A stretch of 64,000 nucleotides of DNA, from positions 1,054,001 to 1,118,000 of the forward strand of contig OX442321.1 in NCBI GenBank assembly GCA_949358305.1. The letters run 5' to 3'. The position numbers and the translations under genes are program-made. The notes under the pieces were generated by a model. The model worked only from the letters and a program-made list of their open reading frames with translations, searched no databases and had not been told where the DNA came from. Of the stretch, positions 53,881-63,435 are shown piece after piece; positions within the stretch are counted from its first letter, which is position 1; every line of letters begins with the position of its first letter. The DNA is from Strigamia acuminata (Eukaryota > Arthropoda > Chilopoda > Geophilomorpha > Linotaeniidae).

Positions 53881-54723
53881 TCTCCCCTGACGAAAACAAC
53901 TCCTAGTCCTACGAGTGTTTGAGTCACAACTCTTTCCAGTCCTCTGGAATGTCTTCACTGCAACACATCAAACCACACAAAATGCAATCCATACAAAAAC
54001 GTCCAAATAACAAACAAAAACAACAAAAAAAAATCTGCAAGTAAACCAATGAATACAACAACAACATCACCATTTGCCAACTTTCAACACGACAATTCAT
54101 CAAAACGTGTAATAAAACAACTTTCACAAAAACGTCGTATTAAATCAATGACTGGTAATACACAAAATTCTGTGATTATAATTTTCGTCATAATACGGAA
54201 CAACAAAAGTCTTTTCAATAAAATAATCCACCACCAATTACTTGGAAAATTCACAATAAGTCAAAAAAAAATATTCCGAAATATTATCGGTAAAATTCCA
54301 AAACAATGTATTTGTTAAAACACCAAAATTGTAAAAAGAAGAGAAAAGATTCAAGAAAGATGAGAAAACAAAAATGCACACACAAAAAAAAAATACCCCA
54401 ATACACTAAAATATTAAGTGTTTGTAAAGAATATACAAAAAGGGTCATCCAGACTGCATAACTCTCCCCCTTTTTAATCCCCTCGTTAATCCCCCTATTG
54501 TCTTGACTCTTGGAATGCAAGGTGGATCTGTATCCATGTCATTCCTATGGGTGTCATAACTAAAATGACCCTGATTGGCAAAACCCAATCTACCAGGATT
54601 AGCAAAAACCAATCCAAATCAAAAAAAATCTTAAAATTCAACTTCCTGTTTGCATTGCAATTCGGAATTTTTACAATCACTCCAAACACAATCCTAACTT
54701 TGTTCCCACCACAACCTACAACA
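53881..54723. other. Untranslated region upstream of the antisense ORF
   Basis: Purine tract at the left edge (minus strand), then A-rich plus-strand sequence. A CTCCCCCTTTTTAATCC block lies near 54463-54480. In-frame ATG codons upstream of the antisense ORF start occur from 54547. Confidence 0.5.
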
Positions 54724-55344
54724 ATGGACAACATCACCAACCACTCGATTGACGACAATGTCTGCGCGCGGGACGAGCTTCTACACTTTGGCTCAACTGA
54801 CGATCGGGCGGAAAATTTCGATGAATCGGAATTCCCGTTCGATCACCTCGATGTCAGCGTGGATGGCCACGCACTTGTCTCATCTCTCACGGTGCTGCCT
54901 GCCGGCATGGAAAACCCGTCAGCAGCGCACTCACAGGCCTATGATTACGCATTCCTCGACCAACCGTCCTCCGACGATGAATGTGACGAATATTTCGCTG
55001 AGGAACTGGCCCTAAACGGCGTATCGGGTCCAAGTATTACGCTTGTCGATCCCCCTGGCCTCAAAATATACCGCTTTGGCCCTGCAGGTCCTTACTCCGC
55101 ACTCAACCAACCGTAAGTACTTTCCTATCTCGAACACGACAATTCCAACAAAACAAAAAAAAATTCCTTTATCCACGCATCGAGATAATGGCGCCTGCAA
55201 TTCCAAATTTCTTTCTCCGTGCTAAACTTTCTTCCCTTTTTCAGCGCTGACATCATCGAACCTATGGACGATATTGGCGAAATTTCCCGACGTCTGGAGA
55301 ACCAAACGCTTGCCGATGACGCCGACGCACCACCCCCATGTTAA
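54724..55344 (+). CDS. Spliced acidic accessory ORF antisense to gag-pol
   Basis: Two plus-strand exons, 54724-55112 and 55245-55344, with a strong GTAAGT donor and a pyrimidine-rich TTTTTCAG acceptor, join in phase to give 162 residues ending at TAA. The exons are GC-rich with ordinary codon use; the 132-nt intron and flanks are AT-rich, as for genuine exons here. The protein is acidic (ELLHFGSTDDRAENFDESEF; PSSDDECDEYFAEELAL; ADIIEPMDDIGEISRR) with no membrane segment and no domain I recognise. It lies between pol and the 3' LTR, where env sits in other elements, but on the opposite strand, so it needs its own promoter, perhaps in the 3' LTR. In-frame ATGs extend the frame upstream to 54547; I chose the ATG where composition becomes coding-like. 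A captured host gene is the main alternative to a resident accessory gene. Confidence 0.72.
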
Positions 55345-55809
55345 TCGAATAAAAAAAATTCTTTGCGCCCTGTGCCGAACCAAATATATATGCCTAATCT
55401 CTCATTCAATCCAACACTCGCTGCAGCCTCTAATTCCGTTTACAATTTCGTTGGGAAACAAATCACCGAACAAAACTTGCACTAAAAAAAAATTGGAACC
55501 CTCAACTAATTTCAAATTAACTTCTAGCATACTTCCTTTCACACAAAAATCAACCATGAATAAATTATTTAATGCCTCAAAAAAAATTTTCTCTTCCAAA
55601 ACATCAAACAAGATTCCGTAAAATTTTCAAAAAAAAATCTGATTTAAGTATATATAAAAAAAAACTCCTTGTCTCATGCAAAACTATCCAATAAATGGTT
55701 GAGGGAGAAAAAAAAATCCCAACCCAATTAGACAAAATCCAACAAACAACAAAAAAAATTCCAAACGAAAATGAACATAGCCAATGCCAAAAAAAAAGAA
55801 CCAAATTAA
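55345..55809. other. 3' flank of the antisense ORF and downstream of pol
   Basis: A-rich sequence on the plus strand separating two genes that converge inside the element; CCAATAAATGG at 55688 could supply a plus-strand AATAAA. Confidence 0.45.
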
Positions 55810-58800
55810 TCAGTTTTTTCCTCCGAAAATTCTCCACAATAATTTGGCCATTTCATATTCGCCCAAACGTTTTGGAGGTCTCGTTGTGCGCTTGGGGTAC
55901 CTGCGCTCAACAACTTCCTCAACATTCAACTGATCTGCCTGCGCCTCGGCCAATTGCTCATCGGCCTGCATGTCTTCCACCTGTGCCTTTTTGGCCTGTT
56001 TTGCATATCCTCTCTGGGAAATCTCCTCTCCCCAGTCCAATTCGCTATCCGAATCTGTATCCGAGTTTGACTCACCCTCCCCAGACTCTTCTGCTTTTTC
56101 GTCTTCAAACTCCAAATAGGGATAAGTTTTCGGTTCCATTATTTTATTCAACCTGTCTACATGTACAGTTTGCTCCTTAGATGGGTCTGACATCAATCTT
56201 ATCCTATAATTGACTTCATTCAAACGCGCTACTACCCTGAATGGCCCCTGATGTGGTTGTGCCAACTTTTTAATGTCCCCTGGTTTAATGCGAACATGCT
56301 TAAGGAAAACCAAATCTCCCACATCAATGTGTTTATCTCTTGCCGTGGACAAACTCTGCAGATGTTGAAATTCTGAAAAGTCAGTCAATGCCTTTTTAAC
56401 ACGACCAAACGTATTTTGCATTGCTTCACTGCGATGTGCGATATACTTAATTGAGCTTGAACTATCCCTAGTAAGCATCTCAACCGTACCAAATGGATCC
56501 CTTGACGTGAACAAATACACTGGGGTGTGTCCAGTCACCTTGTGTACTGCAAATCGATATGCCATAAGAACCCTTCCAATTTGCATATCCCAATCGTCAT
56601 GCCCTTCTGTTAACAAATGCGACAATGTGGCTGCTATTGTTGCATTAAAACGCTCAACTTGACCATTACACTGTGGTCTATATGAAGTGGTATTCACGTG
56701 CTCAATACCTAAACTTCCACACCAATCGTTAAAAACTTTTGACATAAATGGCGTCCCTTGATCCGTCAAAATTGTTTTCATTGGACCATACCTGTTTATG
56801 AGCATCAAGTCCAGTGCCGCAACGATTGTTTCGGCTCTTTGATCTCTCAAAGGCATGGCTTCCGGCCATTTGCTAAAATAGTCAACCGCCACGATAATGA
56901 ACTGGTTGCCTCTGTCCGTGGTTTTTAAAGGACCCAAAATATCACAACCCATTCGCTCTAATGGTACTCCCACCGGCTGAAACATTTGAATTGGGGCCCT
57001 TCCCTTTGGTCCCTTCCTAGCGTTGCATTGGTCACATGACTTGACATGTTGCCTGATGTCCTTGTAGATGCCCGGCCAATAGTACTTCTGCCTAATGGTC
57101 TCGAACATCTTCTCAATGCCAAAATGACCCGCTCCTTCTCGGTTGTGTTCATGTATCAACACAGCTGGTACCATGGCTTCTGGTACAACCAAAATCGAAA
57201 TCACCTCCCCATGAATACTTCTAGCCAAATACAGCATGCCATCATCCGTTAAATAATAGGAATCCCATGTGGGAAACTTGCTCTTGAATTGAGCTGTCTC
57301 GCCCCTGGCTGCTCTAATCAAAAATTCCAATTTGGGGTCGGCTGATTGCGCCTCAACTATTCTCTGCGGAATCCAATCGATCAACAACATATCCTTCGAA
57401 TTTAGAACGTTGATACCAATTGATTCGCTCCCACTGTCCTGTGGTAGTAATCGTGACAAAAAGTCCGCTTTATTTTGTGGCCCTGGTTTGTACACGATGT
57501 CGTAATCATATTCTTGGAGTTTCATACTCCACCTAGTGAACTGCGCTTTCGCATGCGAGTTTTGCAAAAGGAAGGTGAGAGGTGCATGATCCGTGATAAG
57601 TGTAAATTTTCTGCCCATTAAATAATAGGTGAAATGCTTCACACCGAAAACGCATCCCATTGCTTCCAAATGCACTGCTGGGTAGCATTGCTCTGCCCTG
57701 TTCAGCCGCCTACTTGCAAATGCTACGGGGTGCATTCTACCATTTACTTGTTGTTGTAAAATCGCTCCCAACCCTTGTCTACTAGCATCTGTTTCTAGAA
57801 AGAACTTCTCTTTCCAGTCTGGCAAAATCAGGATTGGTCCCTTAATCAGCTGTCTCTTTAATGTCTCATAGGCTAACTGTTGGGCCTCTCCCCAGTCGAA
57901 CACTGTATCTTTCTTGAGTAAATTTGTAAGGGGTGAAGCTATAGTTGAAAAATTCTTTATAAACCGCCTATAATAACCTGTCATCCCCAAATAACTCCGT
58001 ACTTCTGGTACATTCCTTGGTGCTCGACACTTCTCCAGAGCTTGGACCTTGGATTCAATTGGTCTAATTGTTCCCTCTCCAATCACATGGCCCAAATATG
58101 TAACCTCTGTCACCCCCAATTGACATTTTGGTGGCTTCAGTTTTAACTTGGCCTCCCTAAACCTTTGAAATATCTGACGCAACAACGATGGATGCTCTAT
58201 AAAATTTGCTGTCCACCCCAATACGTCATCTACAAATACTCCACTTTTGTTAACGCCTTCCAAGGTCTTACTCAACAAACGCTGAAATCCTGCAGGTGAG
58301 GTTTTTAACCCCATTGGTACTCTTGTCCATTGGTACAGCCCAAAAGGAGTGATAAACGCCGTTTTCTGTCGGTCGCCCACTGCCACTGGTACCTGCCAAA
58401 ACCCATTACTGCAGTCCATCGAAGAAAAAATCCTCCCGTCCCCTAATTGTGACAGTAAAATCTCTATCAATGGTAACGGATATTGATCTGATACGATCTT
58501 AACATTTAACCCTCTGTAATCAATTACCAAGCGTGGTGCTTTGCCTGGTGCATTGACCAACATGCAAGGTGCTGCATAAGGTGAGGTGCTATTTTCAATT
58601 ATCCCCGCCTCTAACAACTGATCTATGATCCCTTTCAAAACCTTCATTTGTGCTTCCGGCACTGTGTAAGGTCTCTTACTAACTGGCACTTCATCTGTGA
58701 GGTGTATCCGGTGTTCCATTTTATCTATACAACCTAACCCAAAAATGTCCATTGCAAACACGTCAATATATTCAGTAATCAATTCCTCAATTAATGACCT

Positions 58801-60549
58801 GTTCAAGTCTTCCAAATGGTCTAATTTGAAGTCTGCCAAAGTGATGGTAGGCTTGGCTGGTAGTACTGTTGTAATTGAGTACCCGTCGCCATCCCCCATT
58901 CCAAAAGGATTAGTCTGAATGAGTGAGTCCATCTCTTCGATATAATTGAAAAATGAGTCTCCCCCCTTCTGACTTTCCCACCAATTATCCACATTAAACA
59001 CTAGCTCCCTTGGAAGTTGTTGCCATGGCAATTCCTCTTTAACACTAGCTGGGTCTTGTAGTGCCAATAGAAAATCATCACAACTTTTCTGCACTGGAGG
59101 GAAACTATATTCCTCCAGCTTCTTCCGTCTGTAAGTAACGTTGGCTAATACGTGCACTGGCTTCGTTGAGTCCGGAAAGCGTATTTCGTGAGTTTCCGTA
59201 TCTATCTTAGCCTTAAACTGCTGCAGTAAATCCAATCCCATAATTCCACTTAGTCTCCCCTTGCGGTCTGTATCAGTTGTATAGATATATACCCAATGGT
59301 TGACACTTGCGTCCCCTACTGTGATGTGCAACTTCACTTTCTTTATTAGTTTCATGTCATCGCCTGTCACTCCTGTGAGAACACAATCTACCTTGTCCTC
59401 TTCATACGTTACATTACGAGCTAACAATTCCTGCCATATGCCAATGGCCAACACGCTAGCAGATGCACCAGTGTCTATCATTAAGCTGACTGGCACGTCT
59501 CCTATGCTTGCTGCTACCCAGTACAGATGCGTTATGGGATTAATCCTAAGGGCCTTTAACCCACCCACATGGTGTATTACCTTATCTTCCCTTCTCTGTA
59601 CCTCTAATATATTCCAAGTTACTGCACTTACTGTGCCTAGGGATCTCCATTTGTGAGCCACCCTTTTGTAAAACCTTCTTGATAGTCTCCAACCATTAAC
59701 CTTAAAGCCTATCATAGTCCTATACCATTCCTTGGAAAAAAATCTAAATTTGCGCCGAAATTTAAACCAATTACTGTTGATTACTCTAATTTGTGACTCT
59801 CCCCATTTTCTCGTTCTCCTAGCAACTGGCAAAACTCTTGCCCCTTGTTTAACTAGGCCTTGGAACCAATAAATCATACACTTATAGAGATACCTGGCTG
59901 CAGGTCCTGACTGGGATCCCGCCCACACCAAGAATTCTATGGAGAATCCACAAATAAATATCAAAGTATAAAACCCATACAGGAGAAAATTCCAGAAAAA
60001 TTGCCATTGCCCGCCCCATTGCGTTGTGTTTTCTTCATGATCGTGGTTGACAATGCGTACTGTTTCTCTGTCCTGTAACTTCTGGCTGACCCATTGCACT
60101 GGGAGGTCAGTGACCTGTGTACCCACTGGTGTGTCACTTGTTCCCAACACTGAGTCCTCCATCTTGACAATTGCAACCTTAGAATAAAATTCAACTTCAG
60201 CTTCTATTAATTCCCCATCACAGAGATCATAGTGGTTGGGAATGTCCTCATAGCTAGGCGTGTTTTCCCCTTCTTCCACTGTACAAAGGTCGAATTGTTC
60301 TGGAATGTCCTTAACTTTAGGCGTGTTTTCCCTTTGCACTAATTCTGTTTCCCCCTCTGCTTCCAATGTCCCTATGTTAGAACCAAAAGTCCTGAAAACC
60401 TCTTCCCACTCCTCTGGTTGCAAACTATCATCTTTTCCTAAATCTCCTACTACTACACCATAGCTTCCAAAGCTTTCTAGACCTGTTGTTACAACTATTT
60501 GGGCTGTGACAGAACTTGGTCCTTGTTCCGTCTGCCTATCTAGTTTAAC
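55810..60549 (-). CDS. Pol polyprotein of the large gypsy element
   Basis: One uninterrupted frame of more than 1,530 residues, entered from gag probably by -1 frameshifting. Order: an unusual N-terminal region of ~280 residues with a hydrophobic segment (FFWNFLLYGFYTLIFICGFS) and a following Arg/Trp-rich stretch; aspartic protease (LMIDTGASASVLA, about 59478); reverse transcriptase with FVDD (about 58235); RNase H (FFLETDASRQGLGAI); integrase with an H/C zinc region (GAGHFGIEK to SCDQCN) and a D, D, E set at GCDILGP, TDQGTPF and NGQVERF; and a tail with a GPFRVVARLNEVNYRIRLMS segment, the GPY/F-type module. No stop or frameshift is visible. The first ATG-independent part overlaps the gag end. 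Confidence 0.93.
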   Translation of the reverse strand, partial: VKLDRQTEQGPSSVTAQIVVTTGLESFGSYGVVVGDLGKDDSLQPEEWEEVFRTFGSNIGTLEAEGETELVQRENTPKVKDIPEQFDLCTVEEGENTPSYEDIPNHYDLCDGELIEAEVEFYSKVAIVKMEDSVLGTSDTPVGTQVTDLPVQWVSQKLQDRETVRIVNHDHEENTTQWGGQWQFFWNFLLYGFYTLIFICGFSIEFLVWAGSQSGPAARYLYKCMIYWFQGLVKQGARVLPVARRTRKWGESQIRVINSNWFKFRRKFRFFSKEWYRTMIGFKVNGWRLSRRFYKRVAHKWRSLGTVSAVTWNILEVQRREDKVIHHVGGLKALRINPITHLYWVAASIGDVPVSLMIDTGASASVLAIGIWQELLARNVTYEEDKVDCVLTGVTGDDMKLIKKVKLHITVGDASVNHWVYIYTTDTDRKGRLSGIMGLDLLQQFKAKIDTETHEIRFPDSTKPVHVLANVTYRRKKLEEYSFPPVQKSCDDFLLALQDPASVKEELPWQQLPRELVFNVDNWWESQKGGDSFFNYIEEMDSLIQTNPFGMGDGDGYSITTVLPAKPTITLADFKLDHLEDLNRSLIEELITEYIDVFAMDIFGLGCIDKMEHRIHLTDEVPVSKRPYTVPEAQMKVLKGIIDQLLEAGIIENSTSPYAAPCMLVNAPGKAPRLVIDYRGLNVKIVSDQYPLPLIEILLSQLGDGRIFSSMDCSNGFWQVPVAVGDRQKTAFITPFGLYQWTRVPMGLKTSPAGFQRLLSKTLEGVNKSGVFVDDVLGWTANFIEHPSLLRQIFQRFREAKLKLKPPKCQLGVTEVTYLGHVIGEGTIRPIESKVQALEKCRAPRNVPEVRSYLGMTGYYRRFIKNFSTIASPLTNLLKKDTVFDWGEAQQLAYETLKRQLIKGPILILPDWKEKFFLETDASRQGLGAILQQQVNGRMHPVAFASRRLNRAEQCYPAVHLEAMGCVFGVKHFTYYLMGRKFTLITDHAPLTFLLQNSHAKAQFTRWSMKLQEYDYDIVYKPGPQNKADFLSRLLPQDSGSESIGINVLNSKDMLLIDWIPQRIVEAQSADPKLEFLIRAARGETAQFKSKFPTWDSYYLTDDGMLYLARSIHGEVISILVVPEAMVPAVLIHEHNREGAGHFGIEKMFETIRQKYYWPGIYKDIRQHVKSCDQCNARKGPKGRAPIQMFQPVGVPLERMGCDILGPLKTTDRGNQFIIVAVDYFSKWPEAMPLRDQRAETIVAALDLMLINRYGPMKTILTDQGTPFMSKVFNDWCGSLGIEHVNTTSYRPQCNGQVERFNATIAATLSHLLTEGHDDWDMQIGRVLMAYRFAVHKVTGHTPVYLFTSRDPFGTVEMLTRDSSSSIKYIAHRSEAMQNTFGRVKKALTDFSEFQHLQSLSTARDKHIDVGDLVFLKHVRIKPGDIKKLAQPHQGPFRVVARLNEVNYRIRLMSDPSKEQTVHVDRLNKIMEPKTYPYLEFEDEKAEESGEGESNSDTDSDSELDWGEEISQRGYAKQAKKAQVEDMQADEQLAEAQADQLNVEEVVERRYPKRTTRPPKRLGEYEMAKLLWRIFGGKN

Positions 60550-61574
60550 GGTTTCTCCGGGGCCTGCTGACTCTTCTCAACTTCCTTCGAGTCTTCCTTC
60601 TTCTCAGCGGACTGCCCCTTATTCCATGGTCTCTTTTCAAATCGTGGTTTGAAACCCTGCTGCCTATTCTCGTTGTTGGCGCACTTGAAGCTGCCATGCC
60701 CCTTCCCACCACACAACGAACATTTCCACTCTTGTTTCGGGACTTTGCAGTCCCTACTCCAATGGCCTTCTTTCTGGCATTTAAAACATGCCGTTCCTGA
60801 AGATGACCTTTCCATACTACCAACATGAGTGGTTGACTTCTGATGCATTGCCACAGTGAGATCTTTTATGGCCTTTAGAATTGAGTCAAATTTGTCTGAA
60901 TCGGGGTCTTTTTGCTTTGGTGCTGCGCTAGCACTGGCCAATTCCAGCCTGGCAAGCCCTGAGTTCCCCCTGTTTGCATAAAAGGAGAGCCCCAGCTCTT
61001 GTTTTGCCGTCCAGGCCACACATTCGTCAAAAGTAGCGAAATCTGAGGCCAAAATGACCTGCTTAGATAACTCCCCCGTGAGCCCTGCGATAAACCTGGA
61101 TTGTAACTGGAAATTGTCGCGCACTCCAGCCACCTCTCCCTCTTCAAAACACAATTCCCACAATCCCTTAATACGCGACGCAAAAGTTGTAGCCGACTCC
61201 CCTTTCTTTTGGGTAGCCTGGCTAAACCTATCGAATCTCGCATGTCTCGTCTCCCGTATGCCAAATCGTGCCAATAGCATCTTTTCAAAGTCTGCAACCA
61301 CCTCACAATCCATTGCAATGGAGTGGTCATCGACCCAAACTCTGGCTTCATCGCTAAACTTCGAACGCATCAGGCTACAAGTGAAGCTTTCGCTCCATTT
61401 GCCTAGTTTTGCTGCTGCCTTTGCATTTTTAATGAACCCTTCGATCTTGGCGCCCTTCCCATTGCCTGTAAACTTGGGCACCAGACTCTGCATCATTGCA
61501 GGTGAAATGTCACATTTCTCATCCCTCACATTACCCCCATCACCTCCATCACCTCCATTACCACCATCGGCCAT
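60540..61574 (-). CDS. Gag protein of the large gypsy element
   Basis: 344 residues from the ATG at 61574 (MADGGNGGDGGDGGNVRDE); an open frame extends further upstream with poor coding character. A capsid-like central region (FRETRH-type, e.g. RHARFDRFSQATQKKGESAT) is followed by two zinc knuckles, CFKCQKEGHWSRDC (CCHC) and CSLCGGKGHGSFKC, and a Lys/Glu-rich end. The last codons before TAG include the heptamer GTTAAAC, a likely -1 slippery site for making Gag-Pol. Gag packages the element RNA in cytoplasmic particles. Confidence 0.9.
   Translation of the reverse strand: MADGGNGGDGGDGGNVRDEKCDISPAMMQSLVPKFTGNGKGAKIEGFIKNAKAAAKLGKWSESFTCSLMRSKFSDEARVWVDDHSIAMDCEVVADFEKMLLARFGIRETRHARFDRFSQATQKKGESATTFASRIKGLWELCFEEGEVAGVRDNFQLQSRFIAGLTGELSKQVILASDFATFDECVAWTAKQELGLSFYANRGNSGLARLELASASAAPKQKDPDSDKFDSILKAIKDLTVAMHQKSTTHVGSMERSSSGTACFKCQKEGHWSRDCKVPKQEWKCSLCGGKGHGSFKCANNENRQQGFKPRFEKRPWNKGQSAEKKEDSKEVEKSQQAPEKPLN
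60543..60549 (-). promoter_or_regulatory. Probable -1 ribosomal frameshift heptamer at gag/pol
   Basis: GTTAAAC sits with its last base adjoining the gag TAG. Sliding back one base places the ribosome in the open pol frame. The same heptamer is used in some RNA viruses for -1 shifting. A downstream pseudoknot was not worked out. Confidence 0.55.
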
Positions 61575-62397
61575 GTTAGGAAACAAAAGTGAATAATTAT
61601 GTAGGATATCTTTAAACTCTTCCAACAAATGCAAACAAGAAATGTCTATAACTAAATCAGGTATTTCAACCTCTAAAGCCAGTATAACCAAATTATCTAA
61701 TAGCAACAGTATAATTCCAAACACACCACTGAATTCCAAAAGTCAAAACCAAAAAAAAATTTATTTCTAAAGTCTGACAAAATTCTTTTAATCCTAAAAA
61801 AAAATTTAAACTACTTCAAACTAATCTGTCAAAGCATTCAAACTCTCTTTCAAAATAATCCATTAAAATATTTAAACCAAAAATATTTAAACCAAGTTAA
61901 ACTAATCCTTCAAAATATTTAAAACAAGTTAAACTAATCCTGTAAAACATTCAAAAAGGAAACTTCTATTGTATACTGTAATCTCCTGAGTTATGCATTC
62001 CTTCTTAATCCCTTGAAGTATGTTCCAACTTCTTTCCAACACTCTGAACAATAGAGCCCAATTAGGGGTAACCAAAAACGAACAAAGGAATTCCACACCT
62101 GGCAATTCCACAAAAAATTTTCTTTGTCTCAACTAGACAATACATTTACCCCCAAAATTTAGAAATGGAAAAAAAATGGAAAAAGAAAATGCACAAATCT
62201 TGCTAAATCCACACTAAATTCGGATCCACTCTGACTGCTTTTATACTACTAACAAAATTTCCCATCCAGTCCCCTTAATTTTAAGACTAGAAAAAAAATT
62301 TTCCCAAAATTTTCAACAAAAATTCAAGTTTTTCAAAATTTTAACCCTAAATTTTCTTTAAACAATACAGTCAGATTCCTTATTGTCACGGCACCAT
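61575..62397 (-). other. 5' untranslated leader of the large gypsy element
   Basis: AT-rich leader between the PBS-like site (62381-62396) and the gag ATG; no supported ORF. Confidence 0.6.
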
Positions 62398-63254
62398 TGT
62401 GGCAAGGTCTTTTTCGTGAATCGGCAGAATTTAATGTGAACCAATGTGTAATCAAACAAGACTTCATCTTAAGATGTAATTCGTTTATTAAATCAATGTT
62501 AAGATAAAAGTAAAGAAAAATGGATATTTAATTCGCCTATTTATAAGGCTGGCTCACGCCAATTAATTACTAACAATCTGCACAAGTAATAATTGCAAAT
62601 ACAGGGCAATTATCACGCTAAGCTAAATATAATACGCATAGCTAACAATTCAATCATTCTAACAACAATAAAAAGACAAGAAAGTAAAATGGTGGCAAAT
62701 GGAATGGATTACTCACAATTTTCTTGGCCTAGTTGCACAAAACACAAACACACACAAGTCTTTTCAAAAGTTCAGTGTTCCTACTGGACTGGAACATTGC
62801 TGGCTTTTTAGTTGTGGCTTCTTGACTGGTTTTAGAAGAAGGTCCTGGTTTTTAGGCATATATCTGCTGAGTCCAACCCATGCTTAGTGGTCCTGGTGTA
62901 GCACACTCTTGGCTGTTAGGCTTCACCAAAACTGGAAACAAAACTGGAGCTGTGGTCTAGTTGAAGTTCTGAAGGCAACTGTGCTTTCACTGTCCTTTTC
63001 ACAGGTGTGGGAATGTGAGTTCCCACCCGCTGCTAATCTGGGCAGTGTCACCAACAGTGCTAATTCACATGTACAACTGAGAGCAAGTGATGTACTTGAC
63101 TCCTCCCTCACTGTAATCTTCTAATTGCCTTGTTTCCCAGAATCAATGACTCATAACAGGTGTTTGAGTGCCCAAGATGGAGTCACACTATTAAGTTGCA
63201 CTCTTGATGTGCATTGCAGTGCTGCACTGGGGCTGCCATATTTTGCTTGTGACA
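62398..63254 (-). repeat. 5' LTR of the large gypsy element
   Basis: 857 bp, paired with 53024-53880. Confidence 0.95.
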
Positions 63255-63258
63255 GAAG

Positions 63259-63435
63259 CATAGTGGCAAAGTCATAACTCTAACAGAGCTCATACTGTAA
63301 CTAAACATAGCGTAACCAATTCGGTAGTTTTCCACTATTTACGTCACTAACAAAAATTTGAGATTATTGATAACCTCATTAGCCGCCATTTTAACTTCTT
63401 CGCTTGATCGCACAAAGGGCACATATTAAGGTTTA
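63259..63435. other. Short spacer between two gypsy elements
   Basis: Only 177 bp separate the target duplication of the large element from the next LTR. Nothing coding is seen. Confidence 0.5.

Larger units (their letters stand above)
53024..63254 (-). mobile_element. Large Ty3/gypsy element, full length, with antisense spliced ORF
   Basis: 10,231 bp with 857-bp LTRs (53024-53880 and 62398-63254) of equal length and nearly identical sequence (one visible difference, cggcgg/cggcag). They begin and end TG..CA and are flanked by GAAG at 53020-53023 and 63255-63258. Transcription of gag and pol is leftward: 5' LTR on the right, PBS-like TGGTGCCGTGACAATA at 62381-62396, gag, pol, then about 1.9 kb carrying a plus-strand spliced ORF, a purine tract (TCAGGGGAGA) and the 3' LTR. 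No env-like minus-strand ORF is seen. Intact frames and LTR identity indicate recent insertion. Confidence 0.95.

Noticed and set aside
54547-54723. Upstream extension of the antisense ORF
   Set aside because: AT-rich and Lys/Thr-rich without coding-like composition; the ATG at 54724 marks the change. Kept only as a possible alternative start.
55810-61739. Plus-strand ORFs over gag-pol (e.g. 61054-61596)
   Set aside because: Shadows of the intact minus-strand frames.
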